A DNA stretch of 13,483 nucleotides, taken from assembly GCA_002369055.1 (NCBI GenBank), contig DFEL01000002.1, positions 1 through 13,483 of the forward strand, read 5' to 3'. The notes under the pieces were generated by a model. It had not been told where the DNA came from and searched no databases. It saw nothing but the letters and a program-made list of their open reading frames with translations. Of this stretch, positions 7,758 to 13,483 are shown one piece after another. The position numbers and the translations under genes were made by a program. Position 1 is the stretch's first letter. Each line of letters begins with the position of its first letter. The stretch comes from Cyanobacteria bacterium UBA3803 (GTDB lineage Bacteria; Cyanobacteriota; Vampirovibrionia; Gastranaerophilales; Gastranaerophilaceae).

Positions 7758-7786
7758 TTGTCATTCATTTTACAAAATGTTAAAAC
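7758..7786 (+). promoter_or_regulatory. Candidate promoter with internal inverted repeat, upstream of the M2/M3 peptidase
   Basis: TTGTCA (7758-7763) and TAAAAC (7781-7786) are 17 bp apart. The spacer contains CATTTT-AC-AAAATG (7766-7779), a perfect inverted repeat. The right arm continues into AAATGTTAA (7775-7783), one mismatch from the AAATGCTAA element upstream of the XRE gene. The pairing of promoter and operator is inferred. Confidence 0.3.
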
Positions 7787-7851
7787 CGTAGTAAAATTGT
7801 AGCAAAATTTAATTTTATCGGACTTCAATAGAATAAAAGAAAGGATTATAA

Positions 7852-9537
7852 ATGGATATAAGAAGTATTTTACCTAATTTCACCGTAAAACAACAGACAC
7901 AAACAACAAATAACATGCCAAAAACCAAACCTATGCCTATGGATAGTGTTAGTTTTTCGACAAATATAAAAGATAATGAACAAAAATTTGTAAATCTTCG
8001 TGACAAAATAGCAGATAAAATGAAAGCCGTAACTAATGGTGTAGAAGAAGCCAGCTGGGATTTTTACACAAACAGTACTCCTGAAAATATGGATAAAATG
8101 AATGCCGCAGAAGATAAATTAAACGAATTTTATGACAATAAAGATGTTTATGCTGAATTAAAAGAAATAAACGATAAGGGCGGTGTTGGTGAAAAACACT
8201 TAAAAAAACAATTAAGAACACTTACAAGTGCCTTTGGTGACGGTATTGAGTTTAAAGAAGAACTTAAAGCATTGAGTGAAAAAGAAAATGAGATTTCTCA
8301 AAAATTAAACTCCTACCAAATGACAATAGACGGAAAACCTGTATCAAAAGCAGAAATTTCAAAAATTATGGAATCGGAAAAAAATCCTGAAATCCGTAAA
8401 AAAGCCGCAGATGCAAAAATTAAATCGGGTGATTTAATTGCTGACGATTTGGTTGAACTTGTAAAAATGAGAAATGATTTTGCAAAGAAAAAAGGCTATG
8501 ACAACTATTTTGATTACAAAATCGCTGAAGATTATGATATTCAACCAAAAGAACTTGATAAATTATTAGATGACGTAGCTAAGAACACAAAAAAATCAAA
8601 CGACAAAGTAATGGCAGGAATTAAAAAAGACTTATCAGAAGCTTTTGGAGTAAAACCGGAAGATTTAAGAAGTTATCATTTTGGATACCTTGCAGGAGAA
8701 GATCCTGAAAAGAAAGTTAATGACGTAATTACATCAAAAGAAGATGTTGTTGATATTTGTAAAAAAGCATATAAAGGCATGGGGTATGATATAGATAAAT
8801 TGCCTATTACACTGGACTTATTCCCTCGTGAAAACAAAAATACTCACGGATTCTCATTCCCAATTGAAGCTGGTAAAGACGCAAGAATTTTAGCAAACTT
8901 AACAGATAATGCATCCAGTGTTGATACATTAATGCACGAATTAGGTCACTCTGTATTTACAGTAAAAACTGATTCTAAATTACCTTATATAGAACAAGAT
9001 ACAACAAGCACAATGACAGAAGCCGTTGCTATGATGATGGGTGATATGATTAGAACAGAAGGTCTTGTAAAAGATAGAATTTCTCCTGAAGTTAGTGAAA
9101 AATTTGAAAAATCTTTGGGTAAAGAAGAATCTACATTTGTAGGTTCAAGCATGGCAATAATTGACTTTGAACGAAACATGTATAAAAATCCTGATCAGGA
9201 TTTGAAAAAATTATGGAAAGATATGAGCGTAAAATACAAAGGTAGAAGTGAACAAGACGAAGCTACAAATGAATGGGCAACTATTCCACACTTCTTATCA
9301 CATCCTGCATACTACCAAAACTATTTTAGAGCATCATTAATTAAAGCACAATTATATGATGCCTTAACTGATAAATTCGGTAAATTAACAGAAAATAATA
9401 AGACTGCCGAGTATTTGAATGAGCATTTGTTTAAATATGGCGGTTCAAAAGATGATAACGAGTTGCTTACGGAAATTACAGGCAAAGAACTTAAAGCAGA
9501 TGCTTTCTGCAACAGAATAAACAAATTAGTAGAATAA
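7852..9537 (+). CDS. Zinc metallopeptidase of the M2/M3 group (ACE-like oligopeptidase)
   Basis: This 561-residue gluzincin has HELGH at 362-366 and the third zinc ligand E390 in MTEAV. The 28-residue spacing from the first histidine equals that of M2 (angiotensin-converting enzyme family). Other M2-like features are AASW-type EASWDFYTNSTPEN at 66-79 and the late LWKDMSVKYKG block. WATIPHF (475-481) and PAYYQNYF (485-492), which carry substrate-binding His/Tyr, and RNDFAKKKGYDNY (207-219) also resemble M3B oligoendopeptidase F. There is no signal peptide, so it is probably a cytoplasmic peptidase for short peptides. The first 35 residues are a polar, Gln/Thr/Pro-rich leader (ending DSVSFS) outside the catalytic fold. 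AAGGA (7841-7845) is 6 nt before the ATG. A hairpin follows the stop, so it is a single-gene unit. Family (M2 versus M3) is less certain than peptidase activity. Confidence 0.85.
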   Translation: MDIRSILPNFTVKQQTQTTNNMPKTKPMPMDSVSFSTNIKDNEQKFVNLRDKIADKMKAVTNGVEEASWDFYTNSTPENMDKMNAAEDKLNEFYDNKDVYAELKEINDKGGVGEKHLKKQLRTLTSAFGDGIEFKEELKALSEKENEISQKLNSYQMTIDGKPVSKAEISKIMESEKNPEIRKKAADAKIKSGDLIADDLVELVKMRNDFAKKKGYDNYFDYKIAEDYDIQPKELDKLLDDVAKNTKKSNDKVMAGIKKDLSEAFGVKPEDLRSYHFGYLAGEDPEKKVNDVITSKEDVVDICKKAYKGMGYDIDKLPITLDLFPRENKNTHGFSFPIEAGKDARILANLTDNASSVDTLMHELGHSVFTVKTDSKLPYIEQDTTSTMTEAVAMMMGDMIRTEGLVKDRISPEVSEKFEKSLGKEESTFVGSSMAIIDFERNMYKNPDQDLKKLWKDMSVKYKGRSEQDEATNEWATIPHFLSHPAYYQNYFRASLIKAQLYDALTDKFGKLTENNKTAEYLNEHLFKYGGSKDDNELLTEITGKELKADAFCNRINKLVE

Positions 9538-9538
9538 A

Positions 9539-9572
9539 AATAAGGCGGGATTTGAAATTCCGCCTTATTTAT
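9539..9572. terminator. Hairpin terminator after the M2/M3 peptidase
   Basis: AATAAGGCGG (9539-9548) pairs perfectly with CCGCCTTATT (9560-9569) around an 11-nt loop that can itself partly pair (GATT/AATT). The stem starts two bases after the stop codon. The trailing T-run is short, but the A- and T-rich stem ends make it usable from both directions. Confidence 0.7.
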
Positions 9573-9583
9573 TACAAATTTTA

Positions 9584-9612
9584 TTTACAAAACTTAATAA
9601 AAATCTTAAAAT
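9584..9612 (+). promoter_or_regulatory. Candidate sigma70 promoter for the coiled-coil gene
   Basis: TTTACA (9584-9589) and TAAAAT (9607-9612) are separated by exactly 17 bp, each 5 of 6 to consensus. Transcription would start near 9619, beside the palindrome TTTCATGAAA (9620-9629), and give a leader of about 60 nt that also holds the palindrome TACATGTA (9644-9651). Confidence 0.45.
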
Positions 9613-9664
9613 CCTAAAGTTTCATGAAAATTAGCCGATAACATACATGTAGGTAGTAAAAATA

Positions 9665-9670
9665 AGGGGA
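9665..9670 (+). promoter_or_regulatory. Shine-Dalgarno site deciding between two starts
   Basis: AGGGGA lies only 2 nt before the ATG at 9673 but 8 nt before the in-frame ATG at 9679. The second spacing is normal, so 9679 is preferred as the start. Confidence 0.55.
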
Positions 9671-9678
9671 ATATGTGT

Positions 9679-10851
9679 ATGGTTCAAGGTATTAATTTTA
9701 AAAATTACAGTGTAGAACAATTAAAAGAATTAAAAAACGCAGGTGTTAAAGGTATATCAGATGCCGATATTAAGGCTGCTGAAGAACGTGAAGCACAAGC
9801 AGCAGATGACAAAGCAAGTGATGAAGCAAAAGTTTCATATAAAATAAAAGATGAAGCAAGTGAAACTAACGAAGCACAACAAGAAGTTAAAACTGCACAA
9901 GAATATGGCACAAATTTAAAAGGTATTCTTGAAAAATTAAATGAAAAATGCACTACAAAAAATGGTGAAATGCAAAAACTTTCTCAAGAAATGGATAAGT
10001 ACATTGTTAAAATGGAAGATTTATCTGCAGTTGCAGGTGAGGTAGAAGAAGAAGCTACACAAAAACTGTCTAAAATAGAAACAGAAGCTCAAAAAATGCA
10101 AGCAGAGATTGATGCTAAAAAAGAAGAAGCAGAAGCACAGGTAAAAATTATTGAAGACGAAGATGCAAAAGGTGAAGGTGCTGATGAAGGTAAAATTACA
10201 GCAGCACAAGATTCAATAGAATCCCTATCCGGTGATATAGATTCTATCGCAGAAGGGATGAAAGCTTTAGAAACAAAATCAGCAGCAAAAATCAAAAAAG
10301 CTGCAGCAATGAAAGCAGCATTATTGGGTGAATCAATGATGGATGTAAAAGATAAAGCACAAGCAACACTAAAAGATGCTATTAATGCAAATGAATATGC
10401 CGATGTAACAATTGAAAAAGGTACGGAAGCATCAAGCATTACAGATAGAGATAAAGCAAAAGAAGGCGGCTGGACAAGAAGTAGCGGTTTCTTTGGCTGG
10501 GGAAAAAGAAAAGGTGATGTTGATGCCGCAAACAGAGCAGGTAATGTTTCAATTGCATTAGGTGAACAACTTGGCGGATCTTCACAAAAAGTTGTTGGTG
10601 AAGTAAAACAAGTAGGAACTCAATACGGTTTAGGCTTTGAAAACAAAAAAGGTATTGACGAAATAGTTAAAAAAGAATATGTTGATACATCAAAATTGGC
10701 AGATGTTAAAACATTTGACGAAGCAAGACAAGAAAAAGGTTTCTTTGGTGCAATAAAACAAATGAAAGAAAACCAAGATATTTACAATGAAATAGCAGAT
10801 GCATCAAAGAAAAAAGGTCAAAAAGAAAGTACTGCGACAACAGAATCTTAA
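9679..10851 (+). CDS. Unrecognised Ala/Lys/Glu-rich coiled-coil protein
   Basis: I do not recognise this 390-residue protein (392 if the ATG at 9673 is used, adding Met-Cys). It has no signal peptide or membrane segment and very few aromatic residues or cysteines. The start reads MVQGINFKNYSVEQLKELK, then GVKGISDADIKAAEER, a short helical motif. From about residue 70 to 225 it is almost continuous charged helix with heptad-like spacing, likely a long coiled coil (EEEATQKLSKIETEAQKMQ and neighbours). The C-terminal third is glycine-richer, with two GFFG turns (SGFFGWGKRKGD and KGFFGAIKQMKEN) and a Lys/Gln/Thr/Ser tail. It is a single-gene unit between two hairpins with its own promoter. A structural, scaffold or secreted-effector role cannot be told apart from sequence. 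The protein is probably restricted to the lineage. Confidence 0.8.
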   Translation: MVQGINFKNYSVEQLKELKNAGVKGISDADIKAAEEREAQAADDKASDEAKVSYKIKDEASETNEAQQEVKTAQEYGTNLKGILEKLNEKCTTKNGEMQKLSQEMDKYIVKMEDLSAVAGEVEEEATQKLSKIETEAQKMQAEIDAKKEEAEAQVKIIEDEDAKGEGADEGKITAAQDSIESLSGDIDSIAEGMKALETKSAAKIKKAAAMKAALLGESMMDVKDKAQATLKDAINANEYADVTIEKGTEASSITDRDKAKEGGWTRSSGFFGWGKRKGDVDAANRAGNVSIALGEQLGGSSQKVVGEVKQVGTQYGLGFENKKGIDEIVKKEYVDTSKLADVKTFDEARQEKGFFGAIKQMKENQDIYNEIADASKKKGQKESTATTES

Positions 10852-10874
10852 TTTAAAAATAAGTTATAAAACAA

Positions 10875-10916
10875 AACAACCGTTTTCAAATAAAAAGAAA
10901 GCGGTTGTTTTTGTTT
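10875..10916 (+). terminator. Intrinsic terminator after the coiled-coil gene
   Basis: AACAACCGTTTTC (10875-10887) pairs with GAAAGCGGTTGTT (10897-10909) over 13 bp (one G-T wobble) around a 9-nt A-rich loop, followed directly by TTTGTTT. Upstream A-runs face the T-run, so it may also work in reverse. Confidence 0.85.
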
Positions 10917-10952
10917 CAAAAATAAAATTTATGGGTATATATAAAACAGGGA

Positions 10953-10958
10953 TATAAT
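10953..10958 (+). promoter_or_regulatory. Candidate -10 element for the small acidic-protein gene
   Basis: A perfect TATAAT lies 25 nt before the ATG at 10984. No convincing -35 is seen at 16-18 bp (TTTATG at 10928-10933 would be 19 bp away). Transcription would begin near 10965, just ahead of the AAGGAG site at 10973-10978. Confidence 0.4.
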
Positions 10959-10983
10959 TTAATAAATAGAAAAAGGAGTTTCT

Positions 10984-11547
10984 ATGATTTCAACTATTAC
11001 TTCGGGCATGATGCTGAATATGTACAGATACGGTTCACCAACAAAACAAGTTGATCAAAGACAAGTCTTTGCATCTGTTTCAATCATGGTTGGTGGTGAC
11101 GGAACAAGTATTTCTAAATCTCAATTAAAAAGTTTTATTGATAAGGCTTCAGTGGGTGCTGTAAAAGTATCTAATACTCAATTGAGAGCATTAAAATCAA
11201 TGTATTCATCTTGGGATGATTTATTTGGCAAAGATACGGATTCAATATCTGTTGATGATTTTAATAAAGCACCTCAATTATTTTATCAGGTTGCAATGAG
11301 TTCAAATGAAGAAGACGACAATGAAAAATTTTTACGCCAAATGAGAGAAAAATCAGAAGAAAAAATGAAAGAACTTGCTGAAAAAATAAATGGCGATAAA
11401 GATAAAATTCCAACAATAGAACAATTACAAGAATATTTAAAGGAACTTATTGAAAAAGATGAAAACGATGAAAATTCAGAAAGAATTGCTTTATTAACAA
11501 ATATTATAGAAGACATGAAAAATCCTCAAAATGAATATGAAGTATAA
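10984..11547 (+). CDS. Unrecognised small acidic protein with EF-hand-like segments
   Basis: I do not recognise this 187-residue protein. Translation is well supported by a perfect AAGGAG 5 nt before the ATG. The N-terminal ~105 residues hold two helix-loop-helix-like stretches, GGDGTSISKSQLKSFI (37-52) and GKDTDSISVDDFNKAP (77-92). They resemble calcium-binding EF-hand loops followed by the exiting helix, but the spacing of acidic ligands is irregular, so they may be degenerate. The C-terminal half (about 107-180) is highly charged and helical (EEKMKELAEKINGDKDK and on), ending NEYEV. No signal peptide or membrane segment is evident. It sits between a strong terminator and the ORF6N gene, 37 nt away with no terminator between, so read-through into that gene is possible. 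Confidence 0.8.
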   Translation: MISTITSGMMLNMYRYGSPTKQVDQRQVFASVSIMVGGDGTSISKSQLKSFIDKASVGAVKVSNTQLRALKSMYSSWDDLFGKDTDSISVDDFNKAPQLFYQVAMSSNEEDDNEKFLRQMREKSEEKMKELAEKINGDKDKIPTIEQLQEYLKELIEKDENDENSERIALLTNIIEDMKNPQNEYEV

Positions 11548-11556
11548 TTTAAAAAT

Positions 11557-11585
11557 TTGCCAATAATTTAAATTTTATATATATT
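11557..11585 (+). promoter_or_regulatory. Candidate promoter overlapping the start of the ORF6N gene
   Basis: TTGCCA (11557-11562) and TATATT (11580-11585) are 17 bp apart, each 5 of 6 to consensus. The predicted start of transcription, about 11592, lies inside the reading frame, downstream of the TTG at 11585. Confidence 0.35.
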
Positions 11586-12100
11586 TGTTATGTTGTGAAA
11601 AAGATTTAGTTGTCATTCAAAACTTAATATATGAGATAAGAGGATGTAAAGTTATGCTGGACAGTGATTTAGCAAAACTTTACGAAGTTGAAACAAAAGT
11701 CTTAAATCAATCTGTAAAGCGTAATATAAAACGATTTCCAAGTCATTTTATGTTTCAATTGACAAAAGAAGAATGGCAAATTTTAAGGTCACAATTTGTG
11801 ACCTTTAGGGATGATATAAGAAAATATCCTCCTTATGTCTTTACAGAACAAGGTGTTGCAATGCTATCCAGTGTTTTGAAATCTGAAAAAGCAATTCAGA
11901 TTAATATTCAAATTATGGATACATTTGTTAAAATAAGACAATATGCACTTCAAACATCACAAAAAAATATTGAAATTGAAGAATTGAGAAAATTGCTAAT
12001 GTTATATATTGAAAAAAATGACAGCCGAGTTAATGAAATAATACGTGTTTTAAATAATTTAATTGAAAAACCAAAAGAAACAAAACATATTGGTTTTTAA
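11585..12100 (+). CDS. ORF6N-domain DNA-binding protein
   Basis: The 171-residue frame carries the ORF6N domain seen in phage antirepressor-like and stand-alone bacterial proteins: VIQNLIYEIRG, VMLDSDLAKLYEVETKVLNQ, VKRNIKRFPSHFMFQLTKEEW, and YPPYVFTEQGVAMLSSVLKS. A helical tail ends in IGF, as is common in the family. It probably binds DNA, but the target is unknown. The start is problematic. The only start codon that keeps the whole domain is TTG at 11585, which has no Shine-Dalgarno sequence. ATG at 11654 has AAGAGGA 9 nt upstream but would drop the first strand of the domain and give 148 residues. The gene overlaps the convergent aminotransferase by 4 bp at their stops. No phage genes surround it, so it is either a lone regulator or a relic. 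Confidence 0.8.
   Translation: MLCCEKDLVVIQNLIYEIRGCKVMLDSDLAKLYEVETKVLNQSVKRNIKRFPSHFMFQLTKEEWQILRSQFVTFRDDIRKYPPYVFTEQGVAMLSSVLKSEKAIQINIQIMDTFVKIRQYALQTSQKNIEIEELRKLLMLYIEKNDSRVNEIIRVLNNLIEKPKETKHIGF
11785..11805. repeat. Perfect 10+10 bp palindrome inside the ORF6N gene
   Basis: Arms AAGGTCACAA (11785-11794) and TTGTGACCTT (11796-11805) flank a single T. The segment encodes about LRSQFVTF, a stretch that is fairly conserved in ORF6N proteins, so protein constraint may explain part of the symmetry. Confidence 0.6.
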
Positions 12101-13260
12101 TTTCTAAGTTTTTCAACAAACCGTTTTAAGCGTTCCATTGCAAGTTTTAATGTATCAAGAGAGTAGGCATAAGAAATTCTTAAAAATCCTTCTCCGCTTT
12201 CACCAAAAGCTGTACCCGGAACAGCAGCCACGTGTTCATCCTGCAAAAATTTTGTTGCAAATTCTTCACTTGTCATTCCAAATTCTTTTATACATGGGAA
12301 AACATAAAATGCACCATTAGGTTCAAAACACTCTAATTCCATATCTTTAAAGGCATTTAATAAAAATCTTCGACGTTGATTATAAGAAATTTTCATTTCC
12401 AAAACATCATTATCACCGTTTTTAAGTGCTTCAACAGCAGCATATTGACTAATTGTAGGTGCACACATAATTGCGTATTGGTGAATTTTTGTCATTTGTT
12501 TGATAAGTTCTTTTGGACCGCAAGCGTAGCCCAAACGCCAGCCTGTCATAGCATAAGCCTTTGAAAAACCGTTTATTAGAAGAGTACGTTCTTTCATTCC
12601 GTCAAGGCTTGCAATAGAAATGTGTTCTCCGTTATATGTTAATTCACTGTAAATTTCATCCGAAATCACAAAAATATCATTTTCGATTATGACTTTTGCA
12701 ATGTTTTCAAGGTCAGTTTTACCCATAACGGCACCTGTTGGGTTGTTAGGGTATGGAAGAATTAAAATTTTGGTTTTATCGGTAATGGCATTTTTTAATT
12801 CTTCTGCCGTTAATTTAAAATTATTTTCTGCTTTTAAGTTGATATAAACATTCTTTGCCCCTGCCAAATCTGCACATGGAGCATAAGAAACGTAAGAAGG
12901 TTGAGGAATAATAACTTCATCACCTGCATTAACCATTGCACGTAAGCCAATATCAATAGCTTCAGACCCACCTACCGTTACAAGTATTTCACTATTAGGG
13001 TCATAATTTATATTTTGCTTACGTTTTATATAATTTGAAATTTCTTCTCTAAGTGGTTTTAGACCAGCGTTTGAAGTGTAGAACGTTTTACCTTTTTCAA
13101 AAGCATAAATTCCCTCATCTCGAATGTGCCATGGGGTATCAAAATCAGGTTCGCCAACACCAAGTGATATAGCGTCTTTCATTTCACTTACTATATCAAA
13201 AAATTTGCGAATGCCTGACGGTTTAATGTTTTTAACTTTTTCTGAAATTGGTATGCTCAT
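12097..13260 (-). CDS. alaT: PLP-dependent class I/II aminotransferase, probably alanine/aspartate type
   Basis: The 387-residue protein is a fold-type I aminotransferase of about the usual length. Visible sites are LGVGEPDFDTP (33-43), GGSEAIDIGLRA (97-108), NNPTG (172-176), DEIY with PLP-contacting D201, SKAYAMTGWRLGY with the PLP lysine K234, and the substrate-carboxylate arginine R361 in LRISYA. Within the family it belongs to the AspC/PatA/AlaT-like group. Choice of alaT rests mainly on context: it is preceded by an Lrp/AsnC regulator with a 4-bp ATGA overlap, the arrangement of alaR-alaT (yugG-yugH) in Bacillus subtilis, where AlaT makes alanine from pyruvate and glutamate. Substrate is therefore inferred; N-acetyl-diaminopimelate (patA) or aspartate aminotransferase are alternatives. 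The ATG lacks a strong ribosome site of its own, fitting translational coupling. Confidence 0.9.
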   Translation of the reverse strand: MSIPISEKVKNIKPSGIRKFFDIVSEMKDAISLGVGEPDFDTPWHIRDEGIYAFEKGKTFYTSNAGLKPLREEISNYIKRKQNINYDPNSEILVTVGGSEAIDIGLRAMVNAGDEVIIPQPSYVSYAPCADLAGAKNVYINLKAENNFKLTAEELKNAITDKTKILILPYPNNPTGAVMGKTDLENIAKVIIENDIFVISDEIYSELTYNGEHISIASLDGMKERTLLINGFSKAYAMTGWRLGYACGPKELIKQMTKIHQYAIMCAPTISQYAAVEALKNGDNDVLEMKISYNQRRRFLLNAFKDMELECFEPNGAFYVFPCIKEFGMTSEEFATKFLQDEHVAAVPGTAFGESGEGFLRISYAYSLDTLKLAMERLKRFVEKLRN

Positions 13261-13483
13261 GGGGTAATAATTTCTCTTTCGTCTTCGTGTTTTTTGTCTA
13301 AAATAGTTCCGTGATCTTTGTATTTTTTAAGAATAAAGTGTGTCGCTGTGCTTAAAACACTTTCAAGAGTAGACAATTTATCAGATACAAATGCGGAAAT
13401 TTCTTTTAGTGATTTTTCTTCTAAAGTAACCAAAAGGTCGTAACCGCCTGAAATTAAGTAAACAGATTTAACTTCAGGATAGT
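13257..13483 (-). CDS. alaR: Lrp/AsnC-family transcriptional regulator (3' part; 5' end beyond window)
   Basis: The last 74 codons are present on the minus strand, running from YPEVKSVYLISGGYDLLVTL near 13481 to DEREIITP and a TGA at 13259-13257. The residues form the C-terminal ligand-binding (RAM/AsnC effector) domain, with the G-G-Y-D element that lines the amino-acid pocket. VLSTATHFILKKYKDHG and the acidic tail match the subgroup of Lrp proteins paired with aminotransferases in Bacilli and Clostridia. The N-terminal winged helix lies outside the window. The stop overlaps the aminotransferase start as ATGA, so the two are co-transcribed and the regulator probably senses an amino acid made or used by the enzyme, likely alanine. 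The alaR name is by analogy. Confidence 0.82.
   Translation of the reverse strand, partial: YPEVKSVYLISGGYDLLVTLEEKSLKEISAFVSDKLSTLESVLSTATHFILKKYKDHGTILDKKHEDEREIITP

Noticed and set aside
9673..9678. ATG at 9673 as the start of the coiled-coil protein
   Set aside because: The AGGGGA site would be only 2 nt away; the in-frame ATG at 9679 has an 8-nt spacing. The difference is two residues.
10089..10439. Minus-strand frame of 116 codons opposite the coiled-coil gene
   Set aside because: An Ala/Ser/Phe-rich product is what the antisense of a Lys/Glu/Ala-rich coiled coil gives; it has no independent start signal.
10486..10749. Repeated 11-mer GGTTTCTTTGG (10486 and 10739) as a DNA repeat
   Set aside because: It encodes the GFFG turn twice within the coiled-coil protein and is too short and isolated to be a DNA-level repeat.
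11785..11805. CRP/FNR-type operator
   Set aside because: The half-sites are in the order TCACA...TGTGA, reversed from the CRP consensus TGTGA...TCACA, the spacing is wrong, and the site is inside a gene.
6537..12100. Phage remnant or defence island
   Set aside because: XRE and ORF6N proteins occur in prophages, but no integrase, terminase, structural, nuclease or toxin gene accompanies them, no attachment-site repeats are seen, and the base composition matches the flanks.

Overview
The window is AT-rich and densely coded, with short intergenic gaps, Shine-Dalgarno sites and no introns. The best lineage clue is the prepilin-like protein on the minus strand (6537-7247). Its N-terminus (KKILAFTLAETLIVMGVIG, then VVAALTLP) and C-terminal CTAW...NMDYLK block are, as I recall, typical of the large pseudopilin families of Gastranaerophilales (Vampirovibrionia/Melainabacteria, the non-photosynthetic sister group of Cyanobacteria). 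RecG also carries a roughly 100-residue N-terminal extension like that of cyanobacterial RecG. The assignment comes from recognition, not from a database search.

Layout. 1-64 (minus): the first 21 codons of an S4-domain RNA-binding protein of the RqcP/YabO type, starting at TTG and divergent from its neighbour. 158-1504: a CNNM/CorC-family membrane transporter (DUF21, CBS pair, CorC_HlyC). 1567-6536: a two-gene operon of an exported M16 zinc peptidase and RecG helicase, joined by a TAATG stop/start overlap. 6537-7247 (minus): the cysteine-rich prepilin-like protein, abutting recG tail to tail with no gap. 7404-7730: an XRE-family repressor-like protein divergent from the prepilin gene. Their shared intergenic region carries three copies of TTAGCATTT and two opposed promoter candidates. 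7852-9537: a cytoplasmic gluzincin peptidase with features of both the M2 (ACE-like) and M3 families. 9679-10851 and 10984-11547: two proteins I do not recognise, an Ala/Lys/Glu-rich coiled coil and a small acidic protein with EF-hand-like segments. Each appears to have its own promoter, and good hairpins precede both. 11585-12100: an ORF6N-domain DNA-binding protein with an unusual start. 12097-13483 (minus): a class I/II aminotransferase preceded by and overlapping (ATGA) the 3' part of an Lrp/AsnC regulator, matching the alaR-alaT arrangement of Bacillus.

The two flanks and the peptidase-recG operon look like ordinary housekeeping. The segment 6537-12100 is the accessory part. It is a run of lineage-specific or poorly known genes, mostly single transcription units, with a plausible local regulator (XRE) whose candidate operator also recurs in variant form upstream of the M2/M3 peptidase. 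I found no CRISPR array, tRNA, rRNA, transposase or insertion sequence. No established defence or mobile system can be claimed from these genes.
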